A DNA stretch of 64,000 nucleotides from Geomicrobium halophilum (GCF_014207655.1 NZ_JACHHJ010000001.1:1-64000), one strand, 5' to 3'. Shown: positions 36,492-45,111, numbered from the stretch's first letter. The notes: generated by a model from the sequence alone, not told the origin. Translations and numbers: made by a program.

Positions 36492-36967
36492 GATGGATCA
36501 CCTTCAGACGTACGGTTTGTAAACTGGTCAACAATGAAAATGAGAGAATAAATGAACACGAAAAAAGCTAGCAGTGGAACAGAAGCGTAAAAATAGTTCA
36601 TCGGAATATCAAGCGCCGGCGCCACAAATTCTTCTCCCAATCGATAAAAACGGATCCCCTCTACGAATAATACAACGGAAAATATGGCAACTAATACATA
36701 AATAGCGCTTTCATAGAATCGTCGCCATCTTTCCGTAAGAGCCATAATTAATAGGTCGACCTTTATAAATTCGTTTTTACGGATGGCAATGGGGGCAGCG
36801 AATGTAATGGTATAGACAAATAAATAACGCGATAATTCTTCAGTCCAGACTGCACTATAAGGAAGGTAGCGATCCATAATCTGTATGAGGACCACCACGA
36901 GTAAGCTCACAAATAATATGATCGACATATATTTTAAAACTTGATCGAATACAGCTGTAGCCTTCAC
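36488..36967 (-). CDS. TRAP transporter small permease (DctQ type)
   Basis: A 159-residue subunit with four hydrophobic segments and the DctQ-typical stretch AVWTEELSRYLFVYTITFAAPIAIRKNEFIKVDLL. It starts with GTG within the dctP stop region and ends inside the dctM start, so all three TRAP genes are translationally coupled. Confidence 0.92.
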   Translation of the reverse strand: MKATAVFDQVLKYMSIILFVSLLVVVLIQIMDRYLPYSAVWTEELSRYLFVYTITFAAPIAIRKNEFIKVDLLIMALTERWRRFYESAIYVLVAIFSVVLFVEGIRFYRLGEEFVAPALDIPMNYFYASVPLLAFFVFIYSLIFIVDQFTNRTSEGDPS

Positions 36968-37974
36968 TTGTTTTCCTCCTCTCTGCTTTCTTCTTCGATG
37001 ATTTGTAAATAGAGCTCGTATGGTTCTTCCTCTAAATTATCCTGGATGGCTGGAAGCATCGCTTCCCGGAAGGCGTTCTGATCAACCTCGTTGAAGGTAA
37101 CGCCTGCTTCTTTCAAACGTTCATCCACTTCTTCAGCCTGTTCTTCCATTAAATCTTGAGCATAATTTTCAGCTTCTTCGGCGGCTTCAAGTACTTGTTC
37201 CCTTTGATCTTTCGGCAACGCCTCTAACTGCTCATTACCCACAACAACATAGATCCAAGAGGGAACATGTTCGGTAAGGTTCACGTACTCCTGCACTTCA
37301 TAAAAACCGTTACTCTCAGTCAAATCATTTGGATTTTCCTGGCCATCGATCATTCCCTGCTGCAGACCGGTAAAGGTTTCATCCAAACCAATCACTTGAG
37401 GGTTGGCACCGGCTTCTTCCCACGCGTCTAAAAATAGCGGTACATTTGGAACACGAATGTTAAACCCATTTAAATCATCAGGGTGTGAGATAGGAATGTT
37501 TGACGTTAAATTTCGTGGTGAGCGATCCATATAAAATAAAGGCGTTAAGCCGACATCATCGATAATGTCTTGTTCAATCTCTTGTCCGATCTCCCCTTCA
37601 ATGATTTTCTGTTTATGTTCCTGATCCTCGAATGCGTATGGAGTTGCCATCAAAATGGCGTTAGGAGTCCATACTTCTAGCGTCTCTCCGGTAATTGTTA
37701 CATCGGTGGCACCATATTTAATACTGTTAATGCTATCAACTTCATCACCTAGCTGACTGTTAGGATAAATATCTATAACCACTTCTCCATCGGTTTTTTC
37801 TTCAACAAGTTCAGCAAACACTTCTGATGTTTCGTGCCAGGGGTGGCTTTCATCAGAGATATGGGTCATAGTCCAACGGGTAACATCATCGGTTTTTTCC
37901 TGCCCGTTTGACGCACAACCTGACAATACGAATGCACAGGTTAATGCAACATAGCTTGTTTTTTTCAACAACAA
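36964..37974 (-). CDS. TRAP transporter substrate-binding lipoprotein (DctP type)
   Basis: The extracytoplasmic receptor. A signal sequence ends in the lipobox VLSGC with Cys20, so it is tethered to the membrane. The mature domain carries WTMTHISDESHPWHETSEVFAELVEEKTDGEVVIDIYPNSQLGD and the carboxylate-binding region FNIRVPNVPLFLDAW, with Arg in RVPN expected to bind the ligand's carboxylate. It starts with TTG 37974 six bases after AAGGAGGG. Related receptors bind uronates, aldonates or diketogulonate. Confidence 0.92.
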   Translation of the reverse strand: MLLKKTSYVALTCAFVLSGCASNGQEKTDDVTRWTMTHISDESHPWHETSEVFAELVEEKTDGEVVIDIYPNSQLGDEVDSINSIKYGATDVTITGETLEVWTPNAILMATPYAFEDQEHKQKIIEGEIGQEIEQDIIDDVGLTPLFYMDRSPRNLTSNIPISHPDDLNGFNIRVPNVPLFLDAWEEAGANPQVIGLDETFTGLQQGMIDGQENPNDLTESNGFYEVQEYVNLTEHVPSWIYVVVGNEQLEALPKDQREQVLEAAEEAENYAQDLMEEQAEEVDERLKEAGVTFNEVDQNAFREAMLPAIQDNLEEEPYELYLQIIEEESREEENK

Positions 37975-37998
37975 GGTTTTCCCTCCTTGATATAGTCT

Positions 37999-38670
37999 CT
38001 ATTTGAAGTAAGCGGGAAAAGATTCTTTTAATGCTACCTGATCGACGGAAACAAGGGAGAGATGTTTACGCATGATATTTGCGGCGGTATCAGCGTCTCC
38101 TTGTTTAACCGCTTTCAAGATTTCCGTATGATGTTGCAAAAGAGTTTTCCAGTTATATTCAGCTGTAAGGCTGAGCATTCTTACCCGATCCAAGTGGATA
38201 TTGACTTGAGAAATGACATCCCAGACTCGGGCTTTACCACATCCTTCAGAAATCAAGGCGTGAAACTCTTCATCAAGATGAAATAGCTTATCGAATTTTT
38301 TTTCCTGCATAAACAGTTCCTGCATTCGTAGATTCATTGTAAGACGATCGAGCACCTCGGGATCAAAATGCGAACATGCAAGTCGTACGGAGGCAACTTC
38401 AAGATGTTCACGAATAAATCGAGCGTCTTCTACATGTGAGGAATCAATTAAGGTGACGATGGATCCTCTTTGTGGAAGAATCTCAAGCAAGTAATCTTGC
38501 TCCAGTTTTTGAAATGCCTCCCTAACCGGCGTGCGGCTTACTTCCATCCATTCAGAAATTTCTTTTTCTGAAATTGAAGAACCTGGTTTAAATTTAAGTG
38601 TAATAATGTTTTCCCTTAACGTTTCATATACACGATCTCGTGTGGAGAGAGGCTTGGATAATGAGCTCAA
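37999..38670 (-). CDS. GntR-family transcriptional regulator (FadR/UxuR-like)
   Basis: Likely repressor of the sugar-acid operon. The N-terminal winged helix reads RVYETLRENIITLKFKPGSSISEKEISEWMEVSRTPVREAFQKLEQDYLL, and the C-terminal all-helical FCD ligand domain has metal-binding candidates in FHLDEEFHALI and LLQHHTEIL. I chose TTG 38670, ten bases after AAGGAGG, giving 223 residues; 44 upstream in-frame codons cross the operator region. It is the first gene of the operon and is divergent from the Ldh2-type gene. Confidence 0.87.
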   Translation of the reverse strand: MSSLSKPLSTRDRVYETLRENIITLKFKPGSSISEKEISEWMEVSRTPVREAFQKLEQDYLLEILPQRGSIVTLIDSSHVEDARFIREHLEVASVRLACSHFDPEVLDRLTMNLRMQELFMQEKKFDKLFHLDEEFHALISEGCGKARVWDVISQVNIHLDRVRMLSLTAEYNWKTLLQHHTEILKAVKQGDADTAANIMRKHLSLVSVDQVALKESFPAYFK

Positions 38671-38704
38671 ATGATGCAATCCTCCTTGTAATTTTAAAAT
38701 TAAC

Positions 38705-38730
38705 ATACTACCATACAAGTATAGTAGTAT
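38705..38730. promoter_or_regulatory. Palindrome between divergent genes, candidate GntR operator
   Basis: ATACTAC (38705-38711) and GTAGTAT (38724-38730) form a perfect inverted repeat across 12 bases in the 108-base gap between the GntR gene and the Ldh2-type gene. Position suggests autoregulation and control of both directions. Confidence 0.6.
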
Positions 38731-38744
38731 ATTTTTAATAAAAA

Positions 38745-38758
38745 TGAAAGCGCTATCT
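38745..38758 (+). promoter_or_regulatory. cre site for CcpA
   Basis: TGAAAGCGCTATCT matches the catabolite-responsive element consensus TGWAARCGNTWNCW at all 14 positions. It lies about 20 bases before the Ldh2-type gene and upstream of the divergent GntR-led operon, so glucose should repress sugar-acid use. Confidence 0.75.
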
Positions 38759-38778
38759 ACAATAATGAGGTGGAAAAA

Positions 38779-39786
38779 ATGAATACAGCTGCGACACACC
38801 ATAAACTGAAGGAAAAAGTGGTTGAAAAATTTCTAACAAATGGAGTCAGAGAGGAAGAAGCGAAAATTATAGCAGATGTCCTTGTCCACGCGAACTTACG
38901 GGGCGTTGACTCCCATGGGGTACTCAGGGTTGAGCATTATATCAAGCGTATTCAAGCGGGTGGTTTAAATATAGAGGCCTACCCGACTTTAGAAGAAACG
39001 AGTGATCACACATGCATATATGACGGAGACAACGGGTTCGGTCATGTCATTTCAAAAAGGGCAATGGATAAAGCAATAGCGATGGCAAAAGATTCAGGAA
39101 TTGGGAGTGTAGGGGTAAAAAATAGCAGTCATTGCGGTGCCCTTTCTTACTTTGTCAATCAAGCTGTTGAAGAAAAACTAATTGGAATTGCTATGTCACA
39201 CACGGATAAAGTGGTTGTGCCTTTTGGAGGTGCGGAACCTTTTTTTGGGACCAACCCAATTGCTTTCGGTTTCCCTACAAAAGAGGAAAAATCTGTGGTT
39301 CTTGATTTAGCCACAAGCAATGTAGCTTTAGGTAAAATCTTGGACGCCCAGGAAAAAGGGGAAAAGATTCCTCATGGTTGGGGTGTCGATGAAAACGGTG
39401 CTAGCACAAACGACCCCGATCAAGTATCCTTTCTATCCCCGTTTGGAGGAGCGAAAGGATATGGGCTTGCCTTTGTTGTCGAGGTTTTTTCTGCATTATT
39501 AACGGGTTCAGCTTTCGGCCCCCATGTATCTAAAATGTACGGGGATTATGCTCAGTATCGTGGTCTAGGACATTTCTTTATGGTAATTAATCCAGAAAAA
39601 TTTGAGGTTATGAATTCATTTTTAGGGAACATGGATCAAATGATTAGAGAAATCCATTCCGTTAAACCTGCAGAATCAGTCGAACGTGTTATGGTTCCTG
39701 GTGAGCCTGAAACTTTGGAAGAAGAGAGAAGAAAGGAAAATGGGATCCCTTTGCCAAAACATATTTGGGATTATTTAAACGAATAG
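38779..39786 (+). CDS. Ldh2-family NAD(P)-dependent dehydrogenase (YjmC/YiaK/AllD-like)
   Basis: Malate/L-lactate-type dehydrogenase, 335 residues. Family marks are ANLRGVDSHGVLRVEHYIKRI, VKNSSHCGALSYFV with the catalytic His, PFGGAEPFFGTNPIAFGFP and GGAKGYGLAFVVEVFSALLTGSAFG. Relatives include YjmC in the hexuronate cluster of B. subtilis, 2,3-diketo-L-gulonate reductase YiaK and ureidoglycolate dehydrogenase AllD. With a TRAP transporter and UxuA nearby, reduction or oxidation of a keto-sugar acid is the best guess. ATG 38779 follows GAGGTGG; GTG 38770 is also in frame. Confidence 0.87.
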   Translation: MNTAATHHKLKEKVVEKFLTNGVREEEAKIIADVLVHANLRGVDSHGVLRVEHYIKRIQAGGLNIEAYPTLEETSDHTCIYDGDNGFGHVISKRAMDKAIAMAKDSGIGSVGVKNSSHCGALSYFVNQAVEEKLIGIAMSHTDKVVVPFGGAEPFFGTNPIAFGFPTKEEKSVVLDLATSNVALGKILDAQEKGEKIPHGWGVDENGASTNDPDQVSFLSPFGGAKGYGLAFVVEVFSALLTGSAFGPHVSKMYGDYAQYRGLGHFFMVINPEKFEVMNSFLGNMDQMIREIHSVKPAESVERVMVPGEPETLEEERRKENGIPLPKHIWDYLNE

Positions 39787-39806
39787 GGTGAATTTCTTTT
39801 ACCTAG

Positions 39807-40200
39807 GTGGGCCGTTGGGATCCGGAGCAAGATACCGATCCCGGGCAAGTGATCCGACAAGTCATTGCGGTCAACGCCAAGCATGGGCCGTGCCTAAGAG
39901 CACTTCCCATGGCCGTCAACAATGGCCGAGAGGGCCAAGAGGTGCGCCGCAGTCACGGTCCAAAGCCTTTGCGGCAGGTGCGGACCAGCCGCATCGTTGA
40001 AGAAGCGCTCGATCAAGGTGGCATCGTGACGTAGGAAGACCTCGCCGACCTTCTGGCCGTTGATGTCCGCTCGGTTGAGCGAGATGTTCAAGTCCTTACC
40101 CAGCCAGGCGTGCGCGTCCAAACGAGAGACGCTTATCATGATATTGGCCCTACGCTTACGCATAAGGTTTGGCGTTTTGGTCCGCTGATGAAGTGCGTGT
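39807..40200 (+). pseudogene. Remnant of a DUF1670-type gene
   Basis: The frame starting at 39807 reads GQVIRQVIAVNAKHGPCLRAL, then GQEVRRSHGPKPLRQVRTSRIVEEALDQGGIVT, a TAG stop at 40032-40034, then EDLADLLAVDVRSVERDVQVLTQPGVRVQTRDAYHDIGPTLTHK. That matches what I recall of DUF1670 proteins, including the helix-turn-helix. The 5' part and the end are missing and one nonsense codon interrupts it. The segment is clearly more GC-rich than its neighbours, so it probably came by transfer and decayed. Confidence 0.6.
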
Positions 40201-40215
40201 TAGCCTGTCATAAAG

Positions 40216-40236
40216 GAGCCCTCCGGGGCTCTTTTT
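40216..40236 (+). terminator. Terminator after the DUF1670 remnant
   Basis: GAGCCC (40216-40221) and GGGCTC (40226-40231) enclose a short loop and TTTTT follows. From here to 40470 no gene is visible. Confidence 0.8.
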
Positions 40237-40484
40237 GTGCTATCATCCTACAAACTCTAAAATGCCGCTCATTTTTGTTGGAAAGTCTTTGGATGAGAAT
40301 AAAAACCGTAGTTTTTGGGTGTTAACCGATTAATGGTCCGGATTAATGGTCCTGAAAATTGATGATGCCTTTAAACATTTGAAATGAAAAGAACAAAGAT
40401 CTTATAGTTGTATTTCTGATCGCTATTTTGCTAAAGTCATTGAAAACGGGCATAGACATAAAACGACCTTAAGGAGTGATTTTC

Positions 40485-40886
40485 ATGAAGACATTTCAAT
40501 ACAACACCTCAAGCCGGGATGACATGATTGATATCACCCAAGATATTCAAGACTGGGTGACGCAAGAGGGGTACCTCGATGGTGTGGTCACGCTTTTCAA
40601 TATGCATACAACAGCAGGCTTAACGGTCAATGAAAATGCTGATCCAGATGTAAAAAGAGATTTTATACGCCGTTTGGATGAAGTATATCCCTGGTCTCAC
40701 CCTGAAGATCGTCATGGGGAGGGCAATACTGCGGCCCATCTAAAAGCGAGTACAGTAGGAACGAGTGAAACATTGCTAGTAAAAGATGGAAGGCTTGTCT
40801 TAGGAACATGGCAAGGGATCTATTATTGTGAATTCGATGGCCCGCGCAGAGGGCGGAAGGTACATGCACGATTTAACGGAGAATAA
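40485..40886 (+). CDS. YjbQ family protein (UPF0047)
   Basis: A 133-residue protein with the family signature [24 protein letters not shown] and the metal-site stretch [13 protein letters not shown] followed by [20 protein letters not shown]. Members form trimers; some have weak thiamine-phosphate synthase activity, and the true role is debated. ATG 40485 follows AAGGAGTG. It stands alone between decayed genes. Confidence 0.9.
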   Translation: MKTFQYNTSSRDDMIDITQDIQDWVTQEGYLDGVVTLFNMHTTAGLTVNENADPDVKRDFIRRLDEVYPWSHPEDRHGEGNTAAHLKASTVGTSETLLVKDGRLVLGTWQGIYYCEFDGPRRGRKVHARFNGE

Positions 40887-41056
40887 ATATAGTTGTTAAA
40901 TAATGTTTTAAATTCTTATGCCTGTCGCAAAGAATATTCATTATTGTTGTAATGGGTACACACTGGTGGTATGGCATTCTATGGACATGAACATCGGAGA
41001 AGTCAAGACATATGGAAGAGTGTTTAATTACAAAGCGGGAGGAGGTATTGCTATCG

Positions 41057-41632
41057 ATGCAAGACAATTCAACATTTAAAAGTGATCAAGCTCTTCAGAA
41101 GGTTACGTTAGGAGAATGTAAACCTCACAATGCGCCCATCACTCTCCTGGAGTATGATTCACGCTGGCCTAAGTTATTCGACAAAGAGGCAAACCGGATT
41201 CGTTCTGTACTCAGCAACAAGGCATTGCAAGTGAAGCATGTGGGATCGACCTCAGTTCCAGGAATGTGTGCCAAGCCTATCATTGATATTTTATTGGTTG
41301 TCATGGACTCTGCGGACGAGACGAACTATGTCCAGGACTTGGAGCAAGCCGGCTACATCAATCTGCACGTATTCAGCAAAGGGGCATCTGAGGTCGACCG
41401 AATGTTACGCTTCCGGGATTGGCTGCGAGCCAACAAATATGATCGTGACAACTATGCACGCGTCAAGCGTGACTTGGCTCAGCGTAATTGGCGGCGCGTA
41501 CAACACTACGCGGATGCAAAAAAACTCGATCGTACAGGAAATCATGGCAAAAGCAAACGCAGTGGAGTAGATGACCTACTTAAAGGAAGAGCTGAAAGGG
41601 ATAAGCAAATGATTTTAAAACGTTCAAGTTGA
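41057..41632 (+). pseudogene. GrpB/UPF0157 nucleotidyltransferase-like gene, frameshifted and internally deleted
   Basis: The reading frame has the GrpB core VKHVGSTSVPGMCAKPIIDILLVV and INLHVFSKGASEVDRMLRFRDWL. Compared with the family, about 20 residues between EQAGY and INLHVF are missing. After YADAK the C-terminus is wrong in this frame, whereas the frame one base over gives NSIVQEIMAKANA, the family's normal end, stopping at 41570. A run of seven A at 41518-41524 marks the frameshift. Sequencing error could explain the shift but not the deletion. GGAGG lies 12 bases before ATG 41057. Confidence 0.7.
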
Positions 41633-41651
41633 TGGAGTATCTCGGAGGACT

Positions 41652-41843
41652 CTATCCGAACCGTTGGAATTCAAGTTCATACACTGTCTGTATATGTCTT
41701 ACAGTCCCTTCAGGATCAACCATTAAGAAACCTAATAAGACAGCAACCAATCCACAAAAGATCATTTTGAACCAATGTCGCCGCCATAAGAAATAAATCA
41801 CAAAACCACCGAAGAGAATGAATAAAACCATAGATGCATCCAT
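41652..41843 (-). CDS. Small hypothetical membrane protein
   Basis: A 63-residue ORF whose product begins MDASMVLFILFGGFVIYFLWRRHW and continues into a second hydrophobic stretch MIFCGLVAVLLGFLMV, so two membrane segments with a basic loop are likely. The C-terminal tail is VRHIQTVYELEFQRFG. The only upstream purine stretch is GGGG, a weak binding site, so the start is uncertain. No family recognised. Confidence 0.45.
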   Translation of the reverse strand: MDASMVLFILFGGFVIYFLWRRHWFKMIFCGLVAVLLGFLMVDPEGTVRHIQTVYELEFQRFG

Positions 41844-42018
41844 CTGAAAAACCCCAATATCAAAAAGAGATATTCGAAATTAAAAAGCTGTTTGTATACG
41901 TGATGCAAAGAGACGTTCAAACCCTTAGTCCTTTAAAGGAATCGTTGCCACATCCCAGTAAAGTACATAAGCTGAGGAGGGTCCCGGTGGATTAAAAACT
42001 GGTACGTGCAAGTGTGAA

Positions 42019-42042
42019 AGAAAAGACACCCGGAGGTGCCTT
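42019..42042 (-). terminator. Terminator of the small lipoprotein gene
   Basis: On the minus strand GGCACC pairs with GGTGTC across TCCG, followed by TTTTCTTTC. It lies about 20 bases after the stop codon. Confidence 0.75.
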
Positions 42043-42061
42043 TCTTTCCATTGCGTTTCTA

Positions 42062-42232
42062 TTATAGATCCAGCCCGCCCTCTTCATCTTCGGCTCCAGA
42101 GTCTTCTTCCATACCGCTTTCATCTTCAGAACCAGCAGGGGCATCTTGGTCTTCTTCCATATCTCCGCATGCAGCTAGCATACCAACGGAAAAGATCGCT
42201 GAAAGGGCTCCATAAAGAAGTTTTTTATTCAT
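42062..42232 (-). CDS. Small acidic lipoprotein
   Basis: A 56-residue precursor. The signal MNKKLLYGALSAIFSVGML ends in the lipobox LAAC with Cys22, and the mature part is almost entirely Asp, Glu, Gly and Ser (EEDQDAPAGSEDESGMEEDSG...), with no folded domain likely. ATG 42232 follows GGAGG; ATG 42247 is in frame but lacks a site. It has its own terminator. Probably a surface-anchored acidic tail; function unknown. Confidence 0.75.
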   Translation of the reverse strand: MNKKLLYGALSAIFSVGMLAACGDMEEDQDAPAGSEDESGMEEDSGAEDEEGGLDL

Positions 42233-42247
42233 GATAACTACCTCCAT

Positions 42248-42787
42248 ATTGCATTATTCATAGGCTAAATGATGAAATGATCATTAGCTGCGATCATCAT
42301 ATCAATGCATGGTAGATCCGTATAGGGGTTGCGTCCTTTTTTGATTTTCTATTTACACTTTTCCATATTATTGAAATGTATCTGATATCTCACTGTAAAG
42401 AATAAGGAGGGGCGTACAACATTTGACATCTATCGTTTAATGAGGAGAGAGAATGACCTCAACCCTCGAATGGGCATGAATTCCATGTTCGCAAGCAATT
42501 TGGGTCATAGGCTACTAAATGTAAGTAAACACAGCAAATTCCTAAAAAGGCTTTCTGTATATGTGAATAAAGACAAGATAATAGCCAATACAGGAAATAT
42601 GGTAAGAGGAGTACTTTTCAATGAAACAACAGGCCATGACCATATTGAACGTGTAACGACGACGGCAAGAATGAGGAAGGGGAGATAAATTTGTCTTTAC
42701 CACTGGTAGCTCTTTTACATGATTGAGCAGATAATAAAGTGGGAAAAATCAACACCGGGGAACTTCTCTGAATCAATTTAAATAATG
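42248..42787. other. Intergenic region without a supported gene
   Basis: A basic 82-codon ORF from 42440 has no binding site for its start; the good site nearby (GAGGAGAG) serves a different frame that stops after eight codons. AAGAGGAG before ATGAAACAACAGG at about 42621 also leads to an early stop. These may be remnants of small genes. Nothing else was recognised. Confidence 0.4.
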
Positions 42788-42822
42788 CAAAAGGACGCTT
42801 CCCACGAATAAGGAATGCGCCC
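42788..42822 (-). terminator. Terminator of the penicillin-binding protein gene
   Basis: On the minus strand GGGCGCATTCC pairs with GGAAGCGTCC (one bulge, one G-U pair), followed by TTTTGC. It lies about 60 bases after the stop codon. Confidence 0.7.
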
Positions 42823-42882
42823 ATCTTATAGATGAAAGGAAGAAAGATGAATGAGAAAGTGGAACATGAACTCATTCGAAAC

Positions 42883-44850
42883 CTAATCAAACAAATTCTT
42901 TACTTTCTCCACAGTATACCCACTGCCGCCACGGTCCTCTACATCTTCAATCATCATTGAAATCAGCATATCTTCATCTTGATAATCGTAAGCCACGAAC
43001 CAGCCATTTTCCACGTCATCATCTTCTTCATGCGATGTCTTTAACTCCGCTGTTCCTGTTTTTCCTGCAATCGTGAGGTCTTCCATCACCGGCTCATACG
43101 CAGAGCCTCGTTCATTTTCAACAACGCCGCGTATCCCTTCGGTAATCGTTTCCGTTTCATCAGCCGGCGTGACCTCTTCGTTCCAGGTCTGACGAGGTTC
43201 CTCCTGGTACTCTAGAGTTGGAGTTAACATATCGCCGTCGTTCAAAAATGGCGTAAATGTCGCGGCCAAGTGCACAGGGGACATCAACATTTCTCCTTGT
43301 CCGTAACCGGTGTCGGCAAGCAGAATATCCTCATCCAATCCATCTTCTGCTATCTCGGATTCAATGACCGGAAATTCATATGGCACATCTTCTTCAAAAC
43401 CAAAGCTGTGTAAGCCATCTATAAAGTCGTCGCTTCCTGTATCAAGCGCGGCCTGGGCAAAATAAATGTTGTCGGAGGTTAGCAACGCATCCTTAAGATT
43501 GACTTCTGTTAAACGATCGGATACGCGTGTGACTTCATATCCGCCCCAGCTGTCATCTGGCTGCCAGCTTTTGCCTTCAATATTTTTCTTTTCATCGGCT
43601 TCCAGACTGTCATCCTTTAGCGCAATCGAAGCAGTGATCGGTTTTATGGTGGACCCAGGAGCATAACGATTATTAAATTTTGCGGAAAAAGGGGAGTCCG
43701 GATCTTCATTTGCTTCCTCAAACTCTCCCTCCGGCCACCCAAATATAAAATGATTTGGATCATACGCGGGGGTGCTCACAAGTCCAATGGTTTCTCCCGT
43801 GGTTGGCTGAAGTGCTACACCAGCTCCGGAATCACCATCCATTTCCGCAAACATTCTTTCTTGAAAATCAACGTCAATCGTCGTGATCACATCCTCACCG
43901 TCTTCTACTTCTGTTTCAGCAATGACTTCCTCACTCTCTGGAATCAAAATCCGCCAGCCTTTCGAACCGCGCAGCTTCTCTTCATAGAGACTTTCAAGGC
44001 CCGTGCTTCCTACTACCGAGCCAGTGCTGTATTGATCCGATGGTAATTCCTCTAGATCCTCAGCATTTACTTCTCGGATATAACCAGTGAGATGGGCGGC
44101 TTTTTCAGCGAGCGGGTAGTAACGGGAAGTGGAGTCTTGAATCATAACGCCTGCACTTTCTACCAAATCTTCCGTCACGTCATCCTCACCTGGTTCAAGC
44201 TTGGTAACGGGAACAAAAGCATCATCCATAGCCCAGTCGGCATCAAGTGCTGTTTCGATTTCGTCTTCTGGTACATCCGTTAACTCGGAAACTTCAGCCA
44301 CTGTATCCTCATCCATTTTGCCTGGAACAATGCCCACTTCGTCAACGGTAGCATTCATTGCCAGCTGCTTATGATTCCGGTCCAGAATATCCCCGCGCAC
44401 CGGTTCTTCGGGTATCACTTGTACAGTTTCACCAACCCCAAGTTCAGGAAAAATAAACGAAGAACCCCAGTTCACCTTCCATGTATTACCATCCTCTGTT
44501 TCTTCTTCAACTAATTGAGCTTCACCATCAAAAGCAACATCGCCGGCAAGGGTTTCCATCGAGACTTCATATGGAAAAGGGTCCCCTTCCTCCTCATCCT
44601 CTTCGGCCATGTTTCCGGCCTCTACGACTAGCTCCTCGACTTCAACTTCTTCATAAATCGTTTCATAACGATCCACGAATGCGTTTTTATCTATTTTATC
44701 CTGCACTTCTCCCGAAAGATATGTATACATTTCTGAAAAGTTCTGATCATTCCAAACAGCAACAAACTCGTCCATCACTTCCTCCTGTGTCGGTCCGTTC
44801 GAGCAAGCGCCCAGGCCCAAAAGAAGAGCTAATGACAGATATTTTTTCAT
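42883..44850 (-). CDS. Class B penicillin-binding protein, PBP3-like, MecA-type N-terminus (PbpC-like)
   Basis: Lipid-anchored D,D-transpeptidase cross-linking peptidoglycan. A signal with lipobox LGAC (Cys16) is followed by an NTF2/MecA-N-like domain (about residues 25-150), the dimerisation domain (EEPVRGDILDRNHKQLA) and the transpeptidase domain. Active-site motifs are STIK (in APGSTIKPITA), SDN (in LLTSDNIYFAQ) and KTGT (in IAGKTGTAELK). It has 655 residues. The protein is extremely acidic, suggesting adaptation to salt. It resembles PbpC of B. subtilis and the PBP2a layout; intrinsic low beta-lactam affinity is possible but unproven. Confidence 0.88.
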   Translation of the reverse strand: MKKYLSLALLLGLGACSNGPTQEEVMDEFVAVWNDQNFSEMYTYLSGEVQDKIDKNAFVDRYETIYEEVEVEELVVEAGNMAEEDEEEGDPFPYEVSMETLAGDVAFDGEAQLVEEETEDGNTWKVNWGSSFIFPELGVGETVQVIPEEPVRGDILDRNHKQLAMNATVDEVGIVPGKMDEDTVAEVSELTDVPEDEIETALDADWAMDDAFVPVTKLEPGEDDVTEDLVESAGVMIQDSTSRYYPLAEKAAHLTGYIREVNAEDLEELPSDQYSTGSVVGSTGLESLYEEKLRGSKGWRILIPESEEVIAETEVEDGEDVITTIDVDFQERMFAEMDGDSGAGVALQPTTGETIGLVSTPAYDPNHFIFGWPEGEFEEANEDPDSPFSAKFNNRYAPGSTIKPITASIALKDDSLEADEKKNIEGKSWQPDDSWGGYEVTRVSDRLTEVNLKDALLTSDNIYFAQAALDTGSDDFIDGLHSFGFEEDVPYEFPVIESEIAEDGLDEDILLADTGYGQGEMLMSPVHLAATFTPFLNDGDMLTPTLEYQEEPRQTWNEEVTPADETETITEGIRGVVENERGSAYEPVMEDLTIAGKTGTAELKTSHEEDDDVENGWFVAYDYQDEDMLISMMIEDVEDRGGSGYTVEKVKNLFD

Positions 44851-45000
44851 CTAAACCCTCCGTTCATCCAAATCGAACATGGTTTCATTGTAATAAAATT
44901 TTGTCGAAAACGCACCAGTGAGAGTACTGTAAATAGACAAATGATTTCAAGAGTTTTTGGCATAGGGTTTGTTTCCCGGCTTGCCTTTACATCGTATCAG

Positions 45001-45111
45001 ATGTTGTTCAAAAAGCTGTTAAGAATAGCTCTCGCGGTGCAGGCAGAATACTCGAAACTACGTCTCCCCGCCCTAACGGCTCTTTTTGTCCTCCCTTTTT
45101 GAACACGTTCT
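45001..45111 (+). repeat. Dispersed intergenic repeat, copy D (short form)
   Basis: Begins with TGTTGTTCAAAAAG and ends with CTTTTTGAACACG, with the family core GGTGCAGGCAGAATACTCGA followed by AACTACGTCTCCCCG and GGCTCTTTTTGTCCTCC. Only 111 bases, so most of the interior of copy A is missing. The rest of the gap 44851-45278 shows no gene. Confidence 0.65.

Noticed and set aside
42440-42688. 82-codon ORF
   Set aside because: There is no binding site for its ATG, and the nearby GAGGAGAG serves another frame that ends after eight codons. The product is basic and unlike its acidic neighbours.
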